A stretch of 64,000 nucleotides of DNA from an uncultured Verrucomicrobiales bacterium (GCA_937951675.1 CALFBI010000003.1:1-64000); one strand, 5' to 3'. Positions 26,314 to 35,630 are shown, counted from the stretch's first letter. A program made the numbers and translations. The notes: generated by a model from the letters alone, not told the origin.

Positions 26314-27150
26314 TTGAACTTCCTCCAACAACATTGGCGTGATGCCGTCGAGATCCTGATTCTCTGGCTTTGCCTCTATCAAGGTTATAGAGTTTTTCGC
26401 TCGACTCGTGGGGCTAGTATTTTGGTGGGCTTGGCGTTTGTTTTGATCGCCCTGACGTTGATCTCTTATCTTCTTAATCTTAATGTGATTTGGTGGATCA
26501 TCACCCGGATGGCGGCTCTTTTAACAGTGACTTTGGTGATCATTTTCCAGCCGGAGTTACGACATGCTTTAGCACGTCTAGGGAGCGCCAATTGGTTTTC
26601 TTTTAATAGAAGTCAGAAGCAGGCCTTCTTTGAGGTTTTCAGTGACACGGTGATTTGCTTATCTCAGAAGCGCACAGGAGCCTTGATTGCATTTGAGAGA
26701 GGGATCTCACTTGGAGAGCATGCGGAAACGGGAGTTCGATTAGATGCGATTTTCAGTAAGGAGTTGGTGCAAACGATTTTCAACCCTAAGACGGCCTTGC
26801 ATGATGGCGGGATGATTATTTCTAATGAAACGATCCACTCGGCGGGATGCGTTTTCCCTGTGACACAGCGGCATTTAAGCGATCGTTCCTTAGGGCTTCG
26901 GCATCGAGCCGCCATCGGGGTTTCAGAAGAAACAGATGCGGTCGCGATTGTGGTGAGTGAAGAAACAGGGAATATTTCGATTTGTGCAGATGGCAAGATG
27001 GAGCGCGCTATTTCACCGCAGGATTTTTTAGACCGCCTCCTTCTCCTTTTTTTACCTAATGACCAAGAGACTGAAGAACCTCGTGACGAGCAACCTGATC
27101 GCGAAGATCGCATCCCTCCTGCTAGCGATCGCGATTTGGTATCTGATTAA
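26314..27150 (+). CDS. cdaA: Membrane diadenylate cyclase CdaA
   Basis: Makes the second messenger c-di-AMP from two ATP. The 278-residue protein has three N-terminal transmembrane helices (ILILWLCLYQGY; ASILVGLAFVLIALTLISYL; MAALLTVTLVIIF), then FQPELRHALARLG and the DAC domain. The nucleotide motifs are ALHDGGMII (164-166, where most CdaA proteins have DGA) and GLRHRAAIGVSE (RHR at 196-198). A charged C-terminal tail rich in Asp, Glu and Arg overlaps the next small gene in another frame. The TTG start fits both the family N-terminus and the promoter just upstream. Confidence 0.92.
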   Translation: MNFLQQHWRDAVEILILWLCLYQGYRVFRSTRGASILVGLAFVLIALTLISYLLNLNVIWWIITRMAALLTVTLVIIFQPELRHALARLGSANWFSFNRSQKQAFFEVFSDTVICLSQKRTGALIAFERGISLGEHAETGVRLDAIFSKELVQTIFNPKTALHDGGMIISNETIHSAGCVFPVTQRHLSDRSLGLRHRAAIGVSEETDAVAIVVSEETGNISICADGKMERAISPQDFLDRLLLLFLPNDQETEEPRDEQPDREDRIPPASDRDLVSD

Positions 27151-27214
27151 GGGGCACCCTGATCACAGCAGGACTCCCTTTCCTATTCAGCAAGGGCTGA
27201 GTCGCGAAATTTAA
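27059..27214 (+). CDS. 51-residue YbbR/CdaR-like membrane anchor
   Basis: An ATG at 27059 inside the 3' end of cdaA, in another frame, opens a 51-codon gene. Its product begins MTKRLKNLVTSNLIAKIASL and continues LLLAIAIWYLIKG: a short basic start followed by one transmembrane helix. This is the N-terminal anchor pattern of YbbR/CdaR proteins, the CdaA regulators that normally follow cdaA, but the extracellular YbbR repeats are absent. It overlaps cdaA by 92 bases and ends seven bases before bioD. Position plus sequence pattern make it a likely reduced CdaR; an unexpressed remnant is the alternative. Confidence 0.6.
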   Translation: MTKRLKNLVTSNLIAKIASLLLAIAIWYLIKGHPDHSRTPFPIQQGLSREI

Positions 27215-27221
27215 TAAATTA

Positions 27222-27881
27222 ATGGCTGGATATCTTATTACCGCTACCGATACCGATGCGGGCAAAACTCATGTCGCGACCATGCTCGTTCATTTTTTAC
27301 GAGAGGCTGGAGTGAATGCGGTCGGTTTTAAACCGGTGAGCTGTGGAGATCTTGCGGATGCGGAAGGTCTTTGGGAAGCTTCAGAGCGAGTGGTGTCGTT
27401 AGAGGAGATTTGCCCGATCGCTCTGCAAACTCCTGCGGCCCCTTCGGTGGCAGGTGAAATCGAAGGCGTAGATACCTCGGTAAAGCGTCTCTTAGAAGGA
27501 TATCACCATTTGGCCTCTCAGTTTGAGGTCGTGATTGTGGAGGGAGTCGGAGGCTGGGAGGTTCCTTTGACCGCAAAGGAAAGTTTTCCTGATTTCGCAA
27601 AAGCGCTCGGTTTACCTGTTGTTTGTGTGACGGCGAATCGCCTGGGAGCTTTGAACCATACCATTTTAACGACGAAGGCGATTCTGAGAGAAGGGCTCGA
27701 TCTGAAAGGAGTCATTTTAAATTGTATCGAAGAAGAGCAAGACGTCGCGACAGTGACGAATCGGGCTCAGCTGGAAACCTTTTTATCAACCCCGATCCTA
27801 GGAGAGATTATTTATGACGCTCCTTACCTTGAAGAGGGGCTTTATGAGGCTTTGATTAGCCCTTTCGTGAAAGAAGGCTAA
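27222..27881 (+). CDS. bioD: Dethiobiotin synthetase
   Basis: Closes the ureido ring of dethiobiotin using CO2 and ATP, the next-to-last step of biotin synthesis. The 219-residue protein has the P-loop ITATDTDAGKTHVATML at the N-terminus, the substrate motif FKPVSCG, the EGVGGWEVPL loop, and ANRLGALNHTILT. No other biotin genes are in the window, so bioD here is a single gene that may share the cdaA transcript. Confidence 0.95.
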   Translation: MAGYLITATDTDAGKTHVATMLVHFLREAGVNAVGFKPVSCGDLADAEGLWEASERVVSLEEICPIALQTPAAPSVAGEIEGVDTSVKRLLEGYHHLASQFEVVIVEGVGGWEVPLTAKESFPDFAKALGLPVVCVTANRLGALNHTILTTKAILREGLDLKGVILNCIEEEQDVATVTNRAQLETFLSTPILGEIIYDAPYLEEGLYEALISPFVKEG

Positions 27882-28001
27882 AAGGTAAGAGAAACGCTTT
27901 AAAATGACAGCGAGTGGAGCCTTCATTTTTCCAGTGTGGTCCCTTGTTTCATTCTTAAATTTAAAGGTGCAATAATTGAAAAAGGAGATTAAGTTCGCCG
28001 C

Positions 28002-29216
28002 GTGAGCCAATCATCTTTCGCGACACTACCCGACGCAGGCGGACATTTCGGTAAGTTTGGAGGCATGTTTGTGCCTGAAACATTGATGACGCCGTTGCTT
28101 GAACTAGCAACCGAATATGAAAAAGCCAAAGCGGACCCTGCGTTTCAGGAGGAGCTTTCTTTTCTTCTCAAGAACTATGTAGGACGAGAAACGCCTTTAT
28201 ATTTCGCAGAACGCTGGACCGAAAAATTGGGTGGGGCGAAGATTTACCTCAAACGCGAAGATTTACTCCATACCGGCGCCCATAAGATTAATAACGCGCT
28301 TGGGCAGATTCTGCTCGCCAAGCGATTAGGAAAAACCCGGATCATTGCTGAAACGGGGGCCGGTCAACATGGCGTGGCTACCGCGACAGTGTGTGCTCGG
28401 TTTGGAATGGAATGCGTCGTTTATATGGGCGCGGTCGATATGGAACGCCAGGCTTTAAATGTGGCCCGGATGCGGCTCATGGGGGCAGAGGTTCGCAGTG
28501 TGACCGCTGGGCAGGCGACTTTGAAGGAGGCGGTGAATGAGGCGATGCGTGATTGGGTCGCATCCGTAGATCATACTCACTATATTTTAGGTTCAGCTCT
28601 CGGAGCTCATCCTTTCCCGATGATTGTTCGTGATTTTCATCGTGTGATTGGGGTGGAGGCTCGTCAGCAAATTTTAGAGAAAGAAGGGCGTTTGCCTGAC
28701 CTTCTCGTGGCTTGCGTCGGAGGAGGCTCTAATGCCATAGGCCTTTTTCACCCGTTCTTAGATGATGAAGAGGTTCGGATGATCGGAGTAGAGGCCGGTG
28801 GTGATGGGATCATTCCAGAACGCCATGCCGCTCGTTTTCAAGGGGGAAAACTTGGCGTGTTGCAAGGCACTAAGACGTGGCTTTTGGCAAATGATGATGG
28901 TCAGATTGAATTGACCCATTCAGTCAGTGCCGGTCTAGATTATGCGGCGGTCGGGCCAGAACATGCTTATTTACAAGATCTCGGAAGGGTGGAATACACC
29001 TATGCGACAGATGAGGAAGCTCTGAATGCTTTCAGAGAGCTTTCTTGCACAGAAGGGATTCTTCCAGCTTTGGAGAGTTCTCATGCGATGGCTTATATAG
29101 AAAAGGTTGCGAGTAGTCTTCCTCCAGAGTCTATCATTATCGGAAATCTCTCCGGACGTGGAGATAAGGATGTCGAGCAAGCCGCCAAATATTTGTTAAA
29201 CGAAGAGGGTCTTTGA
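28002..29216 (+). CDS. trpB: Tryptophan synthase beta subunit
   Basis: Joins indole and serine to tryptophan with PLP. The 404-residue protein has the N-terminal block [14 protein letters not shown], the PLP lysine in [13 protein letters not shown], the phosphate-binding [13 protein letters not shown], and SGRGDKDV at the C-terminus. The GTG start at 28002 follows AAAGGAGA. trpA is not beside it, while trpC lies at 38 kb, so the pathway genes are scattered. Confidence 0.97.
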   Translation: MSQSSFATLPDAGGHFGKFGGMFVPETLMTPLLELATEYEKAKADPAFQEELSFLLKNYVGRETPLYFAERWTEKLGGAKIYLKREDLLHTGAHKINNALGQILLAKRLGKTRIIAETGAGQHGVATATVCARFGMECVVYMGAVDMERQALNVARMRLMGAEVRSVTAGQATLKEAVNEAMRDWVASVDHTHYILGSALGAHPFPMIVRDFHRVIGVEARQQILEKEGRLPDLLVACVGGGSNAIGLFHPFLDDEEVRMIGVEAGGDGIIPERHAARFQGGKLGVLQGTKTWLLANDDGQIELTHSVSAGLDYAAVGPEHAYLQDLGRVEYTYATDEEALNAFRELSCTEGILPALESSHAMAYIEKVASSLPPESIIIGNLSGRGDKDVEQAAKYLLNEEGL

Positions 29217-29259
29217 TTTTTCATTCTCTCATTCGCGAAAGCCTGAAAACTTTTTCGTC

Positions 29260-30057
29260 ATGAACCGGTTGTTTTGGGGCGAATTTATGGGGACCTTTAT
29301 TCTCGTTTTTTTCGGGATTGGGTCAGTAGCCCTATCTCTCGTGTCGGAGGTTTTAGAAGGAGCTTTTCAAGTCGCTTTGGTATGGGGGATCGGTCTTACT
29401 TTAGCCATTACTATAACGAGGCCGATGTCCGGTGCTCATCTGAATCCGGCTATCACCTTGGCAATGGCTTCGTGGGGTGATTTTCCGTGGAGAAGAGTAG
29501 CGCCTTATTTTTTAGCGCAGTTTGGAGGGGCCTTATTGGCTGCGATAGCTATTTGGGGCTTTTTTAATCATGCTATTCTCTCTTTTGAGGAGTCGGCAGG
29601 GCTTATTCGAGGAAAGGAAGGTAGCGAGGCTTCAGCTATGATTTTTGGAGAATACTTCCCAAACCCCGGAGGGCAACCACTAGGAAAGCTTCCAGAATCA
29701 TCATTTAAAGTGGCTTTCGCAGCTGAATTTTTCGGAACTGGGCTGTTAGCTTTTTTTGTTATGATGTGGGCTCACCCAACCAGTTCTTTTGTTCTTTCCG
29801 CAAAGTTGATCCCTATGGCTTTAGGTTTAACTTTAACGGTTTTAATTATTCTGTTCTCGCCGTTGAGTATGGCAGGTTTTAATCCGGCGAGGGATTTAGC
29901 TCCTAGAGTTTGGAGCGCTTTAGCGGGGTGGGGAAGTCTTCCATTTAGGCTCAATGGGCAGGGATGGTGGCTTGTTTACCTAGTGGCTCCATTTTCAGGA
30001 GCTTCCTTCGGTTTTTATCTGGCAAAGCGTTGTTTTCAGAAGCGGAGCGATTTTTGA
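29260..30057 (+). CDS. Aquaglyceroporin (glycerol facilitator-like)
   Basis: A 265-residue MIP-family channel with six membrane helices and two pore loops: SGAHLNPAITLA and AGFNPARDLAPR. The Asp after the second NPA-Arg (NPARD) is the mark of glycerol facilitators rather than water-only channels, so glycerol or other small polyols are the likely cargo. No glycerol kinase lies nearby. It sits alone between trpB and the rpmH operon. Confidence 0.9.
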   Translation: MNRLFWGEFMGTFILVFFGIGSVALSLVSEVLEGAFQVALVWGIGLTLAITITRPMSGAHLNPAITLAMASWGDFPWRRVAPYFLAQFGGALLAAIAIWGFFNHAILSFEESAGLIRGKEGSEASAMIFGEYFPNPGGQPLGKLPESSFKVAFAAEFFGTGLLAFFVMMWAHPTSSFVLSAKLIPMALGLTLTVLIILFSPLSMAGFNPARDLAPRVWSALAGWGSLPFRLNGQGWWLVYLVAPFSGASFGFYLAKRCFQKRSDF

Positions 30058-30147
30058 GGGGTGAGACAAATTAACCTCAAAAAAAGCCTTATTTCTCTTT
30101 TTTGCTTCCAAAAAAACAAATGAAGAAAGATTTATTGATTTGCTTGA

Positions 30148-30175
30148 TTGACAAACGCCACCTTAAGGCTAGTTT
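30148..30175 (+). promoter_or_regulatory. Promoter candidate for rpmH operon
   Basis: A perfect TTGACA at 30148-30153 followed after 16 bases by TAGTTT, a weak -10 box. It lies about 65 bases before rpmH. Confidence 0.4.
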
Positions 30176-30238
30176 TCTCGCCCCTTGATATCGTTATGAC
30201 GGTGTTAAGATTTAACTTTTGAATCGATTTTCTGACTG

Positions 30239-30424
30239 ATGAAAAGAACTTATCAACCATCTAAAAGAGTTCGCAAACGCCAACATGGCTTTCGCGCCCG
30301 TATGAGCACTAAAGCTGGTCGCGGAATTCTGCGTAACCGCCGTAAAAAAGGCCGTAAGCGTCTCCTTCCGAAAGGAGCTGAGATTCATTACAAGCGCCAT
30401 ACGGTTCAGAACAATACCAAGTAA
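30239..30424 (+). CDS. rpmH: Ribosomal protein L34
   Basis: Begins [20 protein letters not shown], the family signature, and continues [11 protein letters not shown]. At 61 residues it is about 15 longer than the usual 44-46; the extra C-terminal part is [12 protein letters not shown] and its lead-in. It is first in the conserved order rpmH-rnpA-yidD-yidC. Confidence 0.96.
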   Translation: MKRTYQPSKRVRKRQHGFRARMSTKAGRGILRNRRKKGRKRLLPKGAEIHYKRHTVQNNTK

Positions 30425-30461
30425 TCTTTTGAGGCGAGTAAGCTTCTGAGAGGTTGATCTC

Positions 30462-30809
30462 ATGAAACTTCCTCGTCGATATTCGATGAATCAGCGCGCG
30501 GAGTTCCTCCGGGTGCGACAAGAAGGCCAGTCTCGTGCTGGCCGTTTTGTTATTGTGGCAACTCTGGCAGAAGAAAAGCTGTCTCATCCTAAGCTCGCTT
30601 TCGTGACCTCTAAACGAGTTAGTAAGAAAGCGTGTGAGAGGAATCGAGTGCGTCGTTTGCTCAGAGAGGTCATCATCAAGCACGGTGATGACTTTCAATG
30701 GCCGCGTTATATCGTGACCATTGCTCGAACTTCTGCGGTAGAGGCGACTTTTGAAGAGCTCGAAAAGGATTGGCTTCGTCTCGCTCGGAAACTTGATATT
30801 AAAACCTGA
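30462..30809 (+). CDS. rnpA: Ribonuclease P protein component
   Basis: The 115-residue basic protein cofactor of RNase P, which trims tRNA 5' ends. The RNR signature is SKKACERNRVRRLLREVI, near the middle. It is followed with no gap by yidD, as in most bacteria. Confidence 0.95.
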   Translation: MKLPRRYSMNQRAEFLRVRQEGQSRAGRFVIVATLAEEKLSHPKLAFVTSKRVSKKACERNRVRRLLREVIIKHGDDFQWPRYIVTIARTSAVEATFEELEKDWLRLARKLDIKT

Positions 30810-31091
30810 ATGATGAATCAGGTCATTGTCAGTTTTTTAAAAGGTTTGGTTTGGTTTTATCGCAAAGCTTTAAAGCCGGTGCTTCGAGCATTGAGTGGAG
30901 GAAATGATTCCTGTCGTTTCGATCCTTCATGTTCACAATATTTTCTAGAAGCGATCGACCTTTATGGGCCATGGAAAGGGAGTTGGATTGGAATTCGTCG
31001 CATTTTTCGCTGTCATCCATGGGGGGGCTTTGGTTATGACCCTGTTCCACCAATCGAAGGTTCGCCTTCAAAGACTCCGAGTGGGGAGTAA
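30810..31091 (+). CDS. yidD: Membrane protein insertion efficiency factor YidD
   Basis: A 93-residue member of the YidD family: [20 protein letters not shown] followed by SQYFLEAI and the C-terminal [13 protein letters not shown]. It is an amphipathic inner-membrane-associated protein that helps YidC. The ATG at 30810 directly follows the rnpA stop; a second ATG stands at 30813. Confidence 0.95.
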   Translation: MMNQVIVSFLKGLVWFYRKALKPVLRALSGGNDSCRFDPSCSQYFLEAIDLYGPWKGSWIGIRRIFRCHPWGGFGYDPVPPIEGSPSKTPSGE

Positions 31092-31111
31092 TTCTTTATT
31101 TTTTTAATCAC

Positions 31112-33022
31112 ATGAAACTTGATAAAATCAGTTGGGTCGGGCTCGTAGCCTGTGCCGTCGCGCTTTTTTTCTACATGAGCCAAAGCGCCAAAAATGAGGC
31201 GATTCGCCAGAAGCTTAAGGCACAAGAGGCTCAACTTGCGGAAGCTCAAGAGAAGCCTGCTGTGGCAGGAAAACCAGTCACTAGTGAGGCGCCAGTCAGA
31301 GGTTTAGAGGCACTGCCTCCAGAACCGGCTCTTGCTGAAGAATTAACTCGCTTAGAAACAGAAACCGCGAGTTTCGTTTTCACTAACCGTGGGGGAGGGA
31401 TTAAATACGTTGTTCTCAAGAATCATCGTGCGGTCAATAACGAGGAGGTAAATGTTCGCCTTAATGGGAATTCGGCTCTCGCCATTGGAGAGTTAACCGG
31501 GAGAGGTGCTGCTCGGCTTGATGGTATTTATACGAATCGTTCAGAAGCAGAAGGCACGATTGATTATGTTGGGAAGACTCAAACTGGCTTATTAGTTCGT
31601 AAAGTTTGGTCGATCATTCCAGATGAAAGTGCTCCAGGGCGTGGGTATCGTTTGAATTTTGAAATCACTGTTGAGAATCCATTTGAGAATGGATCCAACT
31701 TGGCTGATCTGAGCCTTTTCTCCGGAGAAGCAACCCCGCTTTACCAACGGGAGTGGGATCAACAAGTCGGTTTGGTTGTTGATAATGGAAAGAAGATGAA
31801 GTTTCGGAATGTCGGGTATTTTGGGAAAGGTTTCTTTCGCGGAGAGCGGAGCTCTTTATCAGAAGACTACGATGAGTTTCGTTTCACAGGAGCGACGAGT
31901 CAGTTTTTCTCAACAGTCTTTTCGGCTAAGAATCAGCAAGCCACTCAAGTTTGGGCTAAGCCCGGCAGTGTGATCATTCCTGAGGAAGCAGGGGGAGGCG
32001 AAAAGAAGACGGTTTTAACAGGCTTCTCCTTACCGAATCAAATCCTCGCTGGAGATGGTGGAAAGCAGGCGATTCAATATGAGCTCTATGCGGGCCCTAA
32101 GAAAAACATTCTCATCCGTAAGCTCGATGGAGGGCGTGGAAACATTATGAACTACGGGTTCTTTGGCTGGGTGAGTAGCCCACTCAATTATGGTCTTAAT
32201 TTTTTACACGATAAGATTTTTGCGAAGATTGCAGACAATTGGGCGTGGGGGCTTTCGGTTATTTTAATTACAATCTTAATTCGAATCGCGCTCTGGCCAC
32301 TTTATAGTAAATCACAGGGCACGATGAAGCGGATGTCGAAACTTCAGCCGAAGATGAAGGAGCTGAAGGCGAAATACCCAGATGATCCTAATAAAATGAA
32401 CATGGAGCTCATGAAGCTCTATAAGCAATATAAGGTGAACCCAATGGGTGGCTGTTTGCCAATGTTCCTTCAGATTCCAATCTTCTTTGGGTTCTACCGG
32501 ATGCTTCAGTATGCAGTTGAATTACGAGGAGAGTCGTTCTTGTGGGTAAAGGATCTCTCACAGCCAGATACGTTAGTGAGTTTTGACCTGCCTTTCAGTC
32601 TTCCATTTCTCGGGAATGAATTACCACTGAACCTTCTTCCGATTTTAATGGCGGTGACGATGTTTATTCAGATGTCCATCACGCCGAAGACGGGCGATAA
32701 GATGCAACAGAGAATCTTCATGCTCATGCCCTTCATGTTCTTCTTCTTCTGTTATAACTTTGCTTCAGCCTTAGCTCTTTATTGGACGACTCAGAATATT
32801 TTCTCGATCTTCCAGACTTGGCTCACGCAGAGACTTCCAGAGCCGGAGCTCCAAGAGCGTGCTCCCGCAGTTGCCGGGAAGGCTTCCTTTATGGAGCGGA
32901 TGCAGGCCCGTTCAGAGCAGATGCAGAAGCAGCAGTCCGACATGCGTAAAGCAAAAGGACGAGTGACTTCTAGCGAGCAACCAAAGAAAGTGAAGAAGCG
33001 CGGCCCTCGCACTGGAGGTTAA
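31112..33022 (+). CDS. yidC: Membrane protein insertase YidC
   Basis: Inserts and folds inner-membrane proteins, with or without Sec. The 636-residue protein has an N-terminal anchor (ISWVGLVACAVALFFYM), a large periplasmic domain typical of Gram-negative bacteria (about 60-345), and the conserved five-helix core with NPMGGCLPMFLQIPIFFGFY and ALALYWTTQNIFSIFQTW. The tail is basic and Gln-rich, as expected for ribosome contact. A terminator follows. Confidence 0.97.
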   Translation: MKLDKISWVGLVACAVALFFYMSQSAKNEAIRQKLKAQEAQLAEAQEKPAVAGKPVTSEAPVRGLEALPPEPALAEELTRLETETASFVFTNRGGGIKYVVLKNHRAVNNEEVNVRLNGNSALAIGELTGRGAARLDGIYTNRSEAEGTIDYVGKTQTGLLVRKVWSIIPDESAPGRGYRLNFEITVENPFENGSNLADLSLFSGEATPLYQREWDQQVGLVVDNGKKMKFRNVGYFGKGFFRGERSSLSEDYDEFRFTGATSQFFSTVFSAKNQQATQVWAKPGSVIIPEEAGGGEKKTVLTGFSLPNQILAGDGGKQAIQYELYAGPKKNILIRKLDGGRGNIMNYGFFGWVSSPLNYGLNFLHDKIFAKIADNWAWGLSVILITILIRIALWPLYSKSQGTMKRMSKLQPKMKELKAKYPDDPNKMNMELMKLYKQYKVNPMGGCLPMFLQIPIFFGFYRMLQYAVELRGESFLWVKDLSQPDTLVSFDLPFSLPFLGNELPLNLLPILMAVTMFIQMSITPKTGDKMQQRIFMLMPFMFFFFCYNFASALALYWTTQNIFSIFQTWLTQRLPEPELQERAPAVAGKASFMERMQARSEQMQKQQSDMRKAKGRVTSSEQPKKVKKRGPRTGG

Positions 33023-33042
33023 AGTCTGATTTTTTAAAAGGG

Positions 33043-33082
33043 GAGCTCTTCGCTTAGAATAAGCGTAGAGCTCTCTTTTTTT
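33043..33082 (+). terminator. Terminator of the rpmH-yidC operon
   Basis: GAGCTCTTCGCTT pairs with AAGCGTAGAGCTC (one mismatch, loop AGAAT), followed by a T-rich tract. Confidence 0.8.
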
Positions 33083-33121
33083 GGTTCGCCAGAAGGAGCG
33101 AAAAGCTGTCTTCTAAAGGCG

Positions 33122-34333
33122 ATGAAAGATCGTTTACTGTCGGTTCATGAGGTTGATGCTCTCATAGAGGCTGAATCCTTAGAATACGAGATTGAAAAGG
33201 TTTCTATAAAGGAGGCTTTAGGCAGAGTGCTCCATAGTCCTATTCTTGCGGATCGCCCCTTTCCTCCATTTGATCGAGCCATGATGGATGGGGTTGCTGT
33301 GAATCGAGAAGCTGAAGAATTCTCTTTCAAGAAAAGAGGTATGGTAGCGGCAGGCCAGCCAGAGTTCCGCTCTTTGCAGCTTCGAGAATGCGTGGAAATC
33401 ATGACTGGTGCGGTGGTTCCGAAAGGAGCAACACATGTCGTTCCCTACGAGGAAATCGAAATCAATGAAAAGGAGGAGACCGTCATCGTTCATCGCGAGC
33501 GAGTGTGGGGGGCTCGTTATATTCATGAAGAGGGGGCAGATCTTAAAAAAGCTGATGTTTTATTAAGCGAAGGGTTGCGGTTGAATGAGCGCCAGTTGGC
33601 GATCGCGGCAAGTGTAGGGGCGACCACTCTGGAGGTGAGGCAGAAGCCTAGAGTCGCTTTACTGACGACCGGAGATGAGGTCATTCCTCCCGCCTCTATT
33701 CCTGAGCCTCATCAGATTCGGCGATCACATGATACTTTGGTGAGAGGGATCTTAGAAGGGCGTCACTTGGCGATCGTTTCTCATGAACATTGTCTAGATA
33801 AGAAGGCCGCGCTTCATCAGGCCCTACAGTCAGCGGTTCAAAAGAGCGATGTTGTGGTGATTTGCGGAGGAGCCTCGAAGGGGAAGTATGATGCGGTGTC
33901 AGAGGTTCTTTCAGAGTTAGGAGTTTGCTTGTTTCATGGCGTTTTACAGCGTCCAGGGAAACCCTTAGGTCTTTGGAAGCTTCCTTCCGGTTTGCTTTGC
34001 TGGGCCTTACCAGGGAATCCACTTTCGGTGCTTCATGCGGTGGAGCGTCATTTGATTCCCTTTTTGAGCAGATCGGCAGGCGAAGTGATTTCGCGACGCT
34101 TTCGCGTTTCTTTTGAGTGTGAGCAAGAGCTGGCGGCGCCTCATTTGACCCGATTCATGCCAGTGCGGCTGACAGAAGAAATGAAAGCTCAGCTTGTCGA
34201 GTCGAACAATTCTGGTGATGATACGACCGTTGGTCAGGCCGATGGCTTTTTAGAAATTCCTTCTGGGGTGACTTCGGTGAATCCAGATCAACAATTTGAC
34301 TTTTATTCTTATGGCTCAATTCACGCATCTTGA
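33122..34333 (+). CDS. moeA: Molybdopterin molybdenumtransferase MoeA
   Basis: Inserts molybdate into adenylylated molybdopterin. The 403-residue protein has PPFDRAMMDGVAV near the N-terminus, TGDEVIPP, the GGASKGKYDAV motif of the MoaB/MogA-like domain (usually GGVSVGxYD), and ALPGNPLSVL. It is first in a four-gene cofactor operon and overlaps moaC by 23 bases. Confidence 0.93.
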   Translation: MKDRLLSVHEVDALIEAESLEYEIEKVSIKEALGRVLHSPILADRPFPPFDRAMMDGVAVNREAEEFSFKKRGMVAAGQPEFRSLQLRECVEIMTGAVVPKGATHVVPYEEIEINEKEETVIVHRERVWGARYIHEEGADLKKADVLLSEGLRLNERQLAIAASVGATTLEVRQKPRVALLTTGDEVIPPASIPEPHQIRRSHDTLVRGILEGRHLAIVSHEHCLDKKAALHQALQSAVQKSDVVVICGGASKGKYDAVSEVLSELGVCLFHGVLQRPGKPLGLWKLPSGLLCWALPGNPLSVLHAVERHLIPFLSRSAGEVISRRFRVSFECEQELAAPHLTRFMPVRLTEEMKAQLVESNNSGDDTTVGQADGFLEIPSGVTSVNPDQQFDFYSYGSIHAS

Positions 34334-34784
34334 TGATCAAAATCAACCTGGGATGGTTGATATCTCGACCAAATCAGCAACGCAACGCACTGCTACGGCG
34401 CAAGCCATTGTGCGGGTGAATGAATCCGTCGCAGCGGCTTTTCAAGATGGTGAGATTCAATCTAAGAAAGGTCCTGTATTTCACACCGCAGTCTTAGGGG
34501 GGACGATGGCGGCAAAGAAAACTCCGGATTTAATCCCTCTTTGCCATGGTCTTCATTTAGAGGATTGTGATTTTGAGATTCAACTCGATGGGCAAGAAAT
34601 CGTGATCACTTGCACCACGGTGACGACTGGGAAAACGGGGGTGGAAATGGAGGCCATGGTCGGAGCCAGTCAGGCCGCTCTTACGATTTACGATATGTGT
34701 AAATCGATGGATAAAGGGATCGTTATTCAGGAGGTAAAGCTTTTGAAAAAAACGGGTGGAAAAAGTGATTTTATCGCCTCATGA
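34311..34784 (+). CDS. moaC: Cyclic pyranopterin monophosphate synthase MoaC
   Basis: Second step of molybdopterin synthesis. From the ATG at 34311 it has 157 residues with the family blocks GMVDISTKSATQRTATAQ, KKTPDLIPLCHGL and TGKTGVEMEAMVGAS. The operon lacks its usual partner moaA, which must lie elsewhere. The stop overlaps the next ATG by four bases. Confidence 0.95.
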   Translation: MAQFTHLDDQNQPGMVDISTKSATQRTATAQAIVRVNESVAAAFQDGEIQSKKGPVFHTAVLGGTMAAKKTPDLIPLCHGLHLEDCDFEIQLDGQEIVITCTTVTTGKTGVEMEAMVGASQAALTIYDMCKSMDKGIVIQEVKLLKKTGGKSDFIAS

Positions 34785-35614
34785 CTCCACACCAAGATTC
34801 TCCTTTGAAAGGGTTGCTTCTGGTGGGCGGTAAAAGCTCTCGGATGGGGAAAGATAAATCTGATCTTGTTTACCAGGATGGCTTGACCGCTCGTGAGCGA
34901 GGGGCCGCTTTGCTCAGATCGGTATGTAGCCAAGTTTACTTTTCTCAACGTGAGGGAGCGGGGGATGGTGTGATTTCAGATGCCTATGGCGAGATCGGCC
35001 CGATGGGTGCTATTGCGAGCGCGATGGATATGGACCCCGAGGCAGCTTGGCTCGTGATGGCCTGTGATTTACCTCTTGTTACTACCGAGACTTTAAAATT
35101 GTTAGTTCGTGAGAGGCAAGATTCCGCTACCGCTTTTCGTGGTCACTTTAAGGGCTGGCCTGAGCCACTTTGTGCGATTTATGAACCAGCAATGAAGAAG
35201 AAAGTTTTGGCCGCCATTCAAGCTGAGGATTATTGCCCTCGTCATCTTTTAGAAGGAACGGCACATCTCGTGCCTCTTCCTTTTCCTTCGGCCTTGGATA
35301 ACGCTAATACTCCAGAAGAGTTTGAACGCATTCAAGCGATTCTAAATACTGGATTCAAGAAAGAGAAGCGTGCTCAAATTTACCATCTTACTTTTTTTGC
35401 GAAGTTGAGAGACGAGGTCGGGGTGAGTGAGCTTTCGCTGGAGAGCTCCGCTTGTAATCCTGCCCAATTATTTGAGGAGTTGAGAGAAACATACTCGATC
35501 TCGCTTCGCACCGATATGATCCAAGTGGCCGTGAACGATGCTTTCGCTGCGTGGTCGACCGATCTTCATCATGAAGATCGGATTGTTTTTATGCCTCCGA
35601 TGAGTGGAGGTTAA
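34781..35614 (+). CDS. Fusion of MobA guanylyltransferase and MoaD sulfur carrier
   Basis: A 277-residue protein joining two cofactor-synthesis activities. Residues 1-190 are MobA-like (LLLVGGKSSRMGKDKSDL nucleotide motif, GPMGAIASAM, VMACDLPLV), which attaches GMP to molybdopterin. Residues 200-277 are MoaD-like (YHLTFFAKLRDEVG) and end in MPPMSGG, the free Gly-Gly tail that MoaD needs for thiocarboxylation. The moaE gene follows at once, so the carrier domain sits beside its partner. MobA and MoaD act at different stages of the pathway; I know of no standard fusion of this kind. The domain calls are firm, while joint function is inference. Confidence 0.88.
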   Translation: MTPHQDSPLKGLLLVGGKSSRMGKDKSDLVYQDGLTARERGAALLRSVCSQVYFSQREGAGDGVISDAYGEIGPMGAIASAMDMDPEAAWLVMACDLPLVTTETLKLLVRERQDSATAFRGHFKGWPEPLCAIYEPAMKKKVLAAIQAEDYCPRHLLEGTAHLVPLPFPSALDNANTPEEFERIQAILNTGFKKEKRAQIYHLTFFAKLRDEVGVSELSLESSACNPAQLFEELRETYSISLRTDMIQVAVNDAFAAWSTDLHHEDRIVFMPPMSGG

Positions 35615-35630
35615 TTTATTCAGTCAAGTC

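Noticed and set aside
30051-30083. TTTTTGAGG/CCTCAAAAA repeat after the aquaglyceroporin gene
   Set aside because: Loop is long and no T run follows on the plus strand; terminator function is doubtful.
30090-30240. Possible replication origin next to rpmH
   Set aside because: The gap has no cluster of DnaA boxes; TTATCAACC in rpmH is not a convincing box and dnaA is absent.
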